Source: Amoebophrya sp. A120
Taxonomy: Eukaryota > Sar > Dinophyceae > Syndiniales > Amoebophryaceae
Assembly: GCA_905178155.1 (NCBI GenBank)
Contig: CAJINV010000001.1
Coordinates: forward strand, 12,383,832-12,447,831
Reading direction: 5' to 3'
Length of the DNA: 64,000 bases
Both the position numbers and the translations under genes were made by a program. The notes beneath the pieces are model-generated. The model did not search any database, was not told the DNA's origin, and was given only the letters and a program-made list of their open reading frames with translations. Position 1 is the stretch's first letter, and every line of letters begins with the position of its first letter. Shown piece after piece: positions 32,336 to 42,500 of the stretch.

Positions 32336-35300
32336 TCATGGCATAGCCGTGTCCACGCGGCTCGGCTCATCCTTGTCCCCTGCACTGGAAAATCCCACCT
32401 GCTCCGGGGCCGCAACGTCGACCAAATCCGGATCTTCAGCTAGGAGATCAGACACAACTTCACGAATGTCTCGGTTGGTTAACTTGTGCGCCCGAGCACT
32501 TTTCTCGACGTCCTTCGTTCGCATGCTCAGCGTTCCGTGCCCCTTCATCGCCGCGGCATCCAGAATTTTTTGTGCTCTAGCCCGATCGCCCGTCCGCCAC
32601 GAGGCCAGCGGAACCGCTCCCAGTGACTGCTCTGCCCGCAACAGCTCGCCCAGGCGCCTTGGCGACAAATTTCCCTTAATCATGTCCAGAACAACGCGGG
32701 TCAAGCAAGCTAGTCCGATTGAGCGCGGATGCGCAGGACCGAATTTCTCGACGACGTTGAACCACCGCGCAGTGACTTTCCCCGTTATGCCGCTGGACGT
32801 CTGCAACCCACCACCGTGTTGCGTATACCGTCGAAACACAGCAAGCATGACGTCCTCAAGCAGATTGTCGTCGTCAAGTTCCCCAACGGTGCGCGCCAAG
32901 TTCTCTTCTATCCCGAAGTCTTCGTCGAGCGTGCTGTTGCTACCAAGCAATGGGGCCCTGTTTTTGGAACTCGTCGCGCCACTACTGGAGGAGGACGCGG
33001 TAGAGCCAACCTGCTGCGCAAGCGCGCCGGGCTTTTTTTCTTCTTCCCCCGCGTCAGCCGCGTCGCCTTTTCTGGTGCTGTCCGTCAGAAAGTCTTCGAT
33101 CTGCTTCACACGTCCAGCCCAGTAATCGTCCCCGAGGTTCCAGCAGCGGATCTGGCTCCTGCCGTTCTTGCCCAAGAGAGTCAGGAGGTCGGTATTCCAG
33201 CAGACCCAGTTCAGGTCGCCATCGTAGTCGCCTCCGCGGAATTCATCCGCGCCCCCGCGCTCACAGTTGTCCGGGTGCGCCGCAAGGATCAGCAAGCTTA
33301 TCAAGTGCAAATATGTCTGGGCCCGGATCTGGAGGAAGGTTGCATGATCATTTGTCAAGATAAATCTTTTTTGATTTTGCATGCAAAAATTTGCATGAAA
33401 ACATTTGTCAAGATAAATATACCGCCCGGGCTTCGCATAGCCTAACGGGCCTGCCATGCGCGCTCGAGCACCGCAAGTGATGGCTCCGCGTCCGCAAATG
33501 CAAGTCCTATCCTGCATGACACACGTTGCCTCGGGACGCCACAAAGTGCGTGGCTTTTGCTGCTCACAAATTACAGACTTCTGGGACTTTTGTGTCTCCC
33601 AGACCGAACACGCAAAACACTTCCTCCAGGCCCAGACATATTTGCGTCTGATATGGTTTTTACCCGTGCCAAACCGACGCGCAAGCTCCTCCTTGTAGAC
33701 AAAGCGGACCAGCTGCAGGTCCGTGGGCAACACCGCCGGCGTCGCTCCCACGACGCACCAGCCGCGGAGGTACTTATCTTGTCCGTCCTTGTCGCGAAAA
33801 ACGAGCTGGGCCTGTCTCCTCTTTAGAAGTCTACCGGTGTAGTCGTAGGCGACGTGGAAGAAACCGCTGTCCTTCATTTTGTACTGCGGCTTTTTCCGCA
33901 GCCTCTCCGCCTCCTGGAGCTGACTCTTTGCCTCTACTGTCCACAAATGAATCTGCGACGTCTCTTCAAATCCGGCATCTTTCAACCGACTCAGGAACTC
34001 GTGCTGCCCGCGCTGCGCATCCCCCGCCGGAAAGGGGTTTCGGTCGCCCGCTGCCTTGGCCTGCGCCGCCTTTGCCTTGCGCCTCTCCTCGTGCACGGCC
34101 TTTCTTTCCTTCTGCAAAGCCCGGGCGTACCGTGCGTCATCCGCCCCCGCGTCGTGGAACTGCAGTGGCCGGGCCCCGGGTTTGACATCTTTGTCCCGGT
34201 TTCGTTCGGCCGCCGATCCAGGCTTCGGATCATCGTGCTCGTGCCCTCCGTCTTCTTCGCCGCTCCGCAAGGCTGCATCCACGCTTTCTGCTGGGGCCGC
34301 TGCATCTCCGTCTCGATCTGCAGAGGAGGACTCGGACGATGCCTCGCTGGAAGCAGAGCCTGAATCCGATGAAGTTTCCGTTTCTGTGTCGCTTTGTTCG
34401 GCAGAGGAGCTTGCTAGCATATCTTCCGGATCGTCCTCGTTTGTGTCTCTTTGCTCCTTTGCTCCAGTGCCTGCGCCGTGAGCGCTGGAGCTGCTGGCCG
34501 TCGCACCATCCGGATGCTGAGCGCCCTGATTGTAGTTGCAGTTGTACTTGTAGCAGTTAATTGGCACGAAGCATCAGTTTTCCGCTAGACAGTGACAGAG
34601 ACCACGATCTTGAAGTATACTACCTGTATCTACCTACTTAAAACAATGAGTAAACAACGATGTCGACACTTTGGCTTTTTGTTTTTTGTAGATCGATGCA
34701 AAAATGAAAAAACTTTGTATCTCTACCTGTTTCCGCAGAGCCACCGGAGAAGAGTCCAGGGACAGACCGGGGTCGTGAAGCTGCAGCGTGTCTTCCTTCT
34801 TCCGCTTCTTCGGGTTTTCCGCTGGAGCATCGAGAGTCGTCGCGGCCTTCTTGCTTTGATTGCCGATCTTCTTCTCCAGGTCTACGAAGTGGAACTTTTC
34901 CTCCCAATGGCTGTCGTGCAGCCCCTCCAAAAACTGCAAGAACGCCTCCCGCTTTGCGTGGTTCACAACAAACTCGCCCGCCTGCGCCTCATCTGCAGAT
35001 GCCTGGAAAAGCTGCACTGCGTCGCCCGCCACAACTGCAGACCTTTCCCCCTTCTCCGGCGTCTGTGGCTCCGGGGTTTCGCCGCTTTTCTTTTTGGCGG
35101 GGCCCGCGCTCTTCTGCTGCTTTTTTGCCCTTGTCTTCCGCTCCTTTTTGGAAAGCCTTCGCTTCCCCCACATTGCCTTCTTGCTGTCTTTCTGCGTGCG
35201 CGGACCGGTGTCGACGTCTTTCTTCGGCAAAGTCTCCCTCCATTCCCAGGCACAGAGAAACTCGAGAAGTGGCAGGAACTGCGCATTGAGCGTTCGATCC

Positions 35301-38300
35301 CAGCTCTGGCGGTCGGTTCTAACAATCCCCTGCGGACAGACCTCGAGCGTCAGCTGCGATTTCTCCAGCCTGCTTTCGTCGCGCGACCCCTTGCACATCG
35401 AAGAGCGAAAAAGGATGCTGGGCGCCGAGTCGTTGTCTGGTATGGCAGTATCCAAGAATAGCATTCCTTTTTGCACCCCTGTCCGAATTTGGATGGCCGT
35501 CAGCCAGCTCCCGGGCTCGAAATATATGCCGCAGGTGCTCTCGAGGTGTGCCTGGACGCGGGCCATCTGGCCGATCGAAATGCGCCCGCCACCGTCGGAA
35601 AGAATTTGACCTGTTGCAAGTGGAGGCGCCATAGTGAATTGCTATTGGCATGACGACAATGCTGCATTGATATGGCTTACCACAGATCACAAATTAGAAA
35701 GCATGGCCGAAAGGAAATGTCTTGTAATGCAAAGGCCACAAATGAAATCTAAGAAGCTGACTCCCATCCAACTCGTCGCGTGCCGCTCACTATGCATTTG
35801 TTTCTAACCAAAAAGAAGAAAAGTCTGCTAATCTACCAATACCTGTCTTCTTCGCCCGAATGTCGTCTTCGATTGTCCGCTGGGAGGCCGGAACGACGGC
35901 AGTGCGGAATGTTCGAGATGACAACAGCTGAAAGCGCGCCACGAACTTCCCCGGCTTTAGACCGCGAACGTCGGCCGATGACATGGGCATATGCCAGGTC
36001 CGGAGTTTCGTCGCAACTGTACTAGGTTCCTCCCCGCTGAAATACTCGACGAAGATCAGCTTTTTGTTGGCGTCGAACTCGTGGTGGGGGCACAGAAAAA
36101 CGAAGGTCCGGGGACCGCTCCGCAGCTTGCCGCGAGCGTCCTCGCTGGCCGTCGTGGTGAGCAGCTTCACTGTTCGCGGGAACTCGTCGATCCGCCTTGT
36201 GCGCCGAAGCATCGCTTTTACCGCCACACCCCCCGCGGTCGCTCCCTCTTCCTCGTCGGCAGCTCCGCCGTCCCCTGCTCCACCCCCCTCCGCCGCCTCG
36301 CTTGCGCCGGGCTCCGCGTCCTTCTTTGGTCGTATCCGTTGGAAAAACGTCCCCAACCCATTGCGATTCTTCTTCTTATCAGGCAACAGAACTCGGCTTG
36401 TTTTTAGTCTTACGAATACAAACTCAGGCTTAACTTTTCATTCTCAATCGATGGAAGTAAAAGTAGTTCACACGAGCTGACACACGACTCGGCGTCACAT
36501 TTCGCGGCGCTTCAGCGAGCGCTTCTGCGAGGCAGCACTGCCCTGGCCTTCAGTTCGCTTTCCAGCGGCATTTCCCCCAAAACCAGGGGGAATATTTAAA
36601 TTTTAACTCGCCCGCAGGGCGAAAACATGGCGTTTTTGAAAATTTTGCGATAGTTCCCCACCCTCTGGGGCTGTAGAATTTGGCTTTAAACGAGCCGAAA
36701 CCGAGCTCGCGGGCGGCCGCTCACGGCCTCGACTCTCATGTCAGCTCGAGCTTCTGCATCCTTCAGCAAAGGGGCGATGGTGCGCAATAGCATTGCAGCT
36801 GCCAGCAAGTGGCGGGCCTTCGCCCTGCGAGAGCCTCCTCTGAAGCATTTTCACTCTTCTGAGCATTTTTTTCTCTTTCCTTGGGCGGTATCTCCCGCCC
36901 ATTTCTTTTCGCCGAATGTGCGGGCGTGGGAGCTCTGCCCCACGGCTACTTCTAAGCACTTTGCGATGAGAAAACTTCCCACATGACGGATTTTCCGCCG
37001 GCAGCATCTACTTTGATGTGATGTTGCGGCAGGGCAGGGCTCTGGCCAAGATCCTTCCGTCCGAATGCGACTGTGTGTCATGCGCAGCTCTATACTGACG
37101 AGCGCCTTCATTCTAAAAAATGGAGCTTGCAAGCTTGCAAGCAAGTTGTCATGGGGTGGGGGCGTTTTTCCACTGGATAGGTCGGCCCCGCTTTTTCGGA
37201 ACCGCGCGGCCCGGTGGCTTCTTGTTCTTCTGTACCTGGGGGCTCTCTCCGCGGCCTGCGGCCCGCACGTGCTTGGCGCCGCCGTTTTCATCGTAGTATT
37301 CCGGATTTGGCTCCCATACGTATGGCGGCACCCGCACGGTGATCGGCTGCCGTCCCTCCTCCTGGCACTTTTCAAGTAGCCGGGTCCCGAGCGTTGACGG
37401 CCCGCCGCCTCTGCCGCTTCGGTTGTGCCCGTAGTCCAAGACAGAGCCGGCGTATGGAAGGAAAATCTGTGAGCGCGTTTGCTCCTTGAAATTTTGCTTT
37501 TCTCGATGAACGAAAGCGAATCTGAAATCAAAATGAGACAAGCTTAACAAGCCGGCCTTGGTAAGCGCCCACTTTCTTTCAAGAACTACGGCAATGCATG
37601 TACAAACAAAATTATGAAAGTCGTCTTGTTGTTACCCCGACAAAAAAGCGCGACGCGCTTGTTGGACTAGTAATTCTAATTTCAGCAACACAAATAAACT
37701 CCTCCACGTAACAGGCCAAAACGACACTCCCAATGCAAAACGCGCATGAAATAGAGATAGGACTCGCAAGCACTTCCGGCATGACAGTAAAAGTCCTTTC
37801 TTTGCGTAGTCGTTGCAGCTACGTGCACAGTCCACGGTAGCAGGAGCACTCACAGATTGACAGTGCTAATTTGGTTCACGGTACATAACACCACAAAGAT
37901 TTCACCAAGCACTTGCTTTTCCACTATCGGTCTTGGCCGCGATTGCTTCCACTCTGGCCCCTTGCCCGCGTTCTTGCCGTCCCCCCGCGGCCTCTGCTCC
38001 TCTTGTTGGTCGGTCTGTGTCTCCTGCGCCGCGTCTTTGCTGTTGTTCTTCTGCCTCTTTGCCTCGGCTCGGGCTCGTGCGCGCTCGTCTGCCTGTGCGA
38101 GGTCCGGCAACAAGTCCGCCAGCGGGGTGATGTCCGAAGACGCCGATGACTGCTGCGGGGGCATTGAGGACGAAGAGGACTGCGCCCATCCTCTTTGTTG
38201 GCGCGGGTCCGCCCGTGCGTACGCACTCCCCTCCATGGCAACCGGGTCGAACAGCCGGCCAGTGTCGACGTGCGTCGGCACGCAGCGGCGGTCGCCGAAC

Positions 38301-38473
38301 GCATTCCGCCACTCGTACGGAGACGGAAGGCAGTAAGTGAACGCGCGGAAGTGCTGGTCGCTCTTCAGGAGGGGTCTCCATGTCGACGAATCCAGTAGGC
38401 AGGTGGCAAAATCCCGACTATAGCGTCCCTCCTGGTCCGCCAGCTGTTGCACCTTGTAGCTTAAGTCACACAT
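32336..38473 (-). CDS. Eukaryotic RNA-dependent RNA polymerase (RDR/QDE-1 type), 1,386 aa
   Basis: Minus strand model: 38473-37854, 37521-37180, 36327-35843, 35610-34727, 34525-33654 joined to 33293-32336; 4,161 nt. Three joins are GT-AG and two are introners. RDR landmarks in order: TGQILSDGGGRIS (the family's conserved DG-G-IS block), AIQIRTGVQKGMLFLD (the Q-I-R...K-G motif), RSSMCKG, and the catalytic loop GGDYDGD near residue 1090, equivalent to the family DxDGD that binds Mg. An AT-hook-like KRGRPKK is created exactly at an introner junction. Acidic and Ser-rich linkers separate the blocks. Enzymes of this family make double-stranded RNA for RNA interference, so small-RNA silencing is likely in this organism (inference). 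Confidence 0.88.
33299..33653. mobile_element. Introner, family A, in RDR gene, no target duplication
   Basis: The element is 355 bp. The ends TATCAAGTGCAAATATGTCT and the complement of TATCAGACGCAAATATGTCT are inverted repeats of the A type. The flanking 5-mers differ (AAGCT and TGGTT), so the target duplication has been lost or never formed. The interval has no stop codon in the host frame, and removing 360 nt keeps the frame, giving GTGKNQLILAAHP just upstream of the catalytic loop. Confidence 0.8.
36333..37179. mobile_element. Long introner, family B ends, in RDR gene
   Basis: The element is 847 bp, about three times the usual length, with target duplication GGTCG (36328-36332 and 37180-37184). 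The ends TATCCGTTGGAAAAACGTCC and the complement of TATCCAGTGGAAAAACGCCC are inverted repeats. The interior has no convincing gene. It includes a short inverted repeat around CCCCCAAAACCAGGGGG near 36585. Excision joins KKRGRP to KKDAEPG in frame. Confidence 0.88.
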
Positions 38474-39532
38474 ATTTACATTGTCATGTAATATCCCAGG
38501 GGGAAATTCAAGTTTTGAAATAGCACAAACACCAACATATTAATGATTGCGTCGATAAAGCCATTTGTGTTTGTCGCCAAGGAATAAAATCGAAATAAAT
38601 TGTTTGTCGCTTAAACGACAAATCATGACCGACCAAAGGTAAAAGTCTCGCGCTGTTTTATCAATGCCGTTGCTACCGTCGGGCTTTCGTTTCTATTACT
38701 GAAAGACTTCAAAGCTTCCATATACTGGCGCGATAGTAGCGCAGCATATTGCTAAGTCGCTGCAAAAAAAATGAGCGGGCAGCAGGCCGATTGAGAGCAC
38801 ACAAGTAACGCCACCGCACGACCACATCACGACCGAGCGCAAATGAAAGCATCGGAGCGAAATACATCTACAACTTACTACTCGACGAGATCAGCGACTG
38901 ATTCCACCGCGGAATGCTCATCATCACCAACAAAGATAGAGGATCTTCACGCTGCCGCAAGAACGCTGATGTTGAGCGCATACCGAACATTGCCACTGCT
39001 TATTGATCACACTTGGAAAAGTCCTTGGCACAGCTTTCAGCTCGTCCACAGCTACTTCTCATAAAAATTGAACATGCTTTGGGCACTTGTCACAGAATCG
39101 AAAAAAGCACAAGAAGTGTGGCCTTGAATACACGCGCAGACTGCAGAAACGCCAATCTAGGGAGCCGGATACATACTCACGACCGATCAATCAGATTCCG
39201 AAGCCAAAACCAGACGAACACACACGCAAAAATCTTATCGGCACTATTCTCAAGGACTGCCACAGCCCCCAAGCTCTTCCATTCAATGCCGGTCGAAACA
39301 GATGAATCAAAAACAGTGTAGCTGACACGGAAGTCCGTCTCGATGTTTCGTGTTTGTTTCTGCAACTACATGGAGTGACTAGTAGTAGGACAAACTTTCA
39401 CTCGTTCTGAAACACACGAGGAAAGGGAAACATCCAACCAGAGAAAAGCTCCATCATGGATCATACATTGTTCCGCGAAAAAGCTTCCAAAAACTAAATC
39501 GTACATTAGCATTCAAATCACCGAGCAGACAT
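38474..39532. other. Intergenic region 5' of the RDR gene
   Basis: About 1.06 kb, AT-rich, between the RDR start and the end of the tubulin ligase-like gene. It has only short open frames (38843-39064, 39013-39321) without recognisable content. I see no RNA gene or introner remnant. Confidence 0.45.
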
Positions 39533-42500
39533 TCACTTTCCGCGCCCACTGTTTCCGCCCAACAAGCACTCGAGCAGCCGCTCGACCGAGCGAAATCGTT
39601 TTTTCGCCTTAATTGCTTGCAGGACTGGCACCAGGTCGAGAATTTCAAAGCGGGCGTGGAGCCACGGGCTTTTCACGTAAGGTTGCACAAACTCCCGCTT
39701 CATTTTCGTGTATTCCAAGTCCAGGTCGCTCGTGTCGAGTGATTTCAGCTTCGCAAACGCCCTGCGGAGCTGGAAACTGCTGGTCTGGTAGGAAGCACTC
39801 TGGCTCATGCCCTCGTAGGTGTTGTTGACCTTGCAGCTGAACCACATCTCAAATTTCCGTAGCAAAGACCGAAATCGGTAATCCCGCTCAATCTCTATAA
39901 AGGGCTCCTTGCGAAACAGCTCGGGTCTGTGGTTGGTCAAGTAGCTAGAATTATTTCTACCGTGGCTGTTTATTTTCGACATCACATTCGTACTGTGTAG
40001 TTGTGTTTCCGCAGTAGAAGTAGAGACACCACGCCTACTATCCACCTTCCCGTGCTGCTGAAGACTCTGCTCGGTGCTCCGGATGACCTGGAAAAGCCCC
40101 GACATGACGTTGGTCTTGACAAATCGGTCGATTGGACTCGGCACGTGACGGTGGGGCAGCGGGTGTTCCCCGCAGAAGCAGCGGTAGTCCGGTTCGCCGT
40201 TCGGGAGTTCGCTGTACTCCACGGGGATCACATCGTCCATGTTTAAACTGGGCCCGCTGTTCACCTCGAGCAGGTGCATCTTCATGTCCGCATCCAACAT
40301 CAAGTCGAATCCGAGCAGCTGCGCACACCGCGCTTCGTTCTTTTCGTAGAAACTGCGATGCTTCGCGTTTTTGTCACACGAAAAAGGGCGGTACGTCGCC
40401 AGCAAGTACGGGTGTACCGCCTCTGCCCACTGCCCGCAGATGTCGGACAGCTGTTCATAGAACTTCTCTCGGTTGAAGGTGTCCGGAAACTCCTGCTCAA
40501 TCTGGGACAGGACGACGGATAGTAGACGCTTGGACGCAAGCGGATCGCTTGAAAGAGCTTCAAAAGACATGGTGGCACCAGGATCACTTCCTGCTGCAGC
40601 GGGAGCGCCGCTCGTGTCTAGTTTCTTAGCTCCTGATGTCGCGGGGGGCACTTTGCAGTTTCTATCGGATGTTGGAGCTGCTGATGTACCACAAAGATTT
40701 TTCCTCTGATGATTTTTGACGTCAACGTCAACTACTTTCGGTTTCTGGACTACGGGCGAACAGGGAGTAGCGATCAGATCGTCATCTTCTTCTTCCAAAC
40801 CAGCGGAGAATTTTTTATCCGTGTGCACGACTGCGACCTCGCCCGTGCCGTCATCAATCTGCACCTCTTCCTCCGATGTTGAGCTGCACACACCGTTTGA
40901 AGACGCTCTTTCCGGTGCAAACAAATGAATGCCTCCTCGCTGTTGCTGCAGTTCCGCCCCACTGTAAATGCCTGAGTGCTTACTGCCTGCCCCAACGATC
41001 TCCGCGCGACCGTTGCGGGCCAGCTGCTTGGTGCACTGCTTCTCCAGGGCCTCGACCTCCCGCAACCATCCGGAATAGTCAGGCTTCATGTGCTGGCTTC
41101 TGTTCTTCCCATGAAGACTATTCGGACTAGAACCAGATGCCGTTGCACCTCCACCCGGCGAGCCGCCCATCATTCCATTTCCCGCCGTGATGGTCTCGGA
41201 GGCCTTCCACTTGCTTTGTCGGGCGTTCCCGGTATTATTGTTCAGGTCGTCGAGGCAAAAAACGCCAACCTGCGTTGGCGAAGAGGAATTCGAGGAGGAA
41301 TTATTTGTTCCACCGGACGGGGACGAGAACAAACTAGAAGTCGTTCCGTGCTTGCGGACGAATTTCCGGTCCGCCAGAGTCGACGACGCCTGTTTCTCAA
41401 ACGAACCGTTCTGCCGGGCCTCGCTGGACCGCGCCACGATGTTGCCGCTGGCTGTTCGCGTCCACTTGTGTGGCTGGTCGGAGGTTGCGCCCTGAGACGG
41501 AGATGCCGTTCCGACAGACAGGTTGCAAGAAAGCGCAGAAGTAGTATTGCCACCTGCCGCTGCTCCCAAAGTGGAGGGAGGTGAAAATGTGCTCTTGAAG
41601 TTGTTTGTTCGCAGCTGCTGCACCTCCAGTTCGTTGTCCTGGCTGCGGTTCATATTTCCGAACTTGGCATTCCATTTGTCCTTCGGGCTTCTGACGGCAA
41701 TCCCGAGCTGGTTCACGCCGACGCCGTTCGCGGCGGTGGAGGCAGCAGCACCTGCAACAGTTTCCGCCCTTTGCCGCAACCGCTCACGCTCGTCCCGCTG
41801 CTTTTTCGCGAAATCCTGCATCGCAATCGTGGTGGTTCGATTCCGGGCGCCGGGGTTTGCTGCGAAGGCATTTCGGCTCGGCGGTCGATCGACAGGCGCG
41901 TGCAAATCGTGGATCTGCGGGGCATTGGCCGGGAAGCTGTTGATCTCTTCCATGATTTCATGCGGATCGTACCGGTCCGGGTCGTCATCGGTCAGTGTGT
42001 AGAAAGACGCCGTGTTTACCTTATCGTCTTCCGTCGTACTCCCCTCGGGCGCCTCAGGGAAGTGGTCGGTGAATGGAGTTCTTGCATTGTTTGTTCTCTT
42101 GATGATGTTGTCTCGACTTATTTCGCTCGGATCTTCGGACTCCGCAGCGCTGTTGCTCTTTGTTCCTGGTGTTTCGTCAGGAACAGTGGCGTCGTTTGGA
42201 GGTTCTACAGCAGCGTGTCCGACTTGATGCTCCCCTGCATCTTTTTCCCTTACATCTGCCCCTGAAATTTGAACGTCCGTGGTACGCACGGTGGTTAGAT
42301 GAGTCCGACCTTGCTTTATTTCATCAACCTCTGCTGGCGTCGCATCGCTTGTTCCATCGTTTGCTTCAGCCATACCCTGGGCCGCATCTGTATCGACGTT
42401 TTCTGTCGCGACCGCTGTCGGTGACGCCGGGACCACTCCAACTGGCTGCTGCGGTTGCTCGCCCGCGCGGACGTAGCCGTCGCACTTTTTCTGGATGCTG

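Noticed and set aside
36333-37179. Coding sequence inside the long introner (for example frames at 36738-36986)
   Set aside because: The frames are short, unrecognised, and lie within an element whose removal restores the RDR frame.
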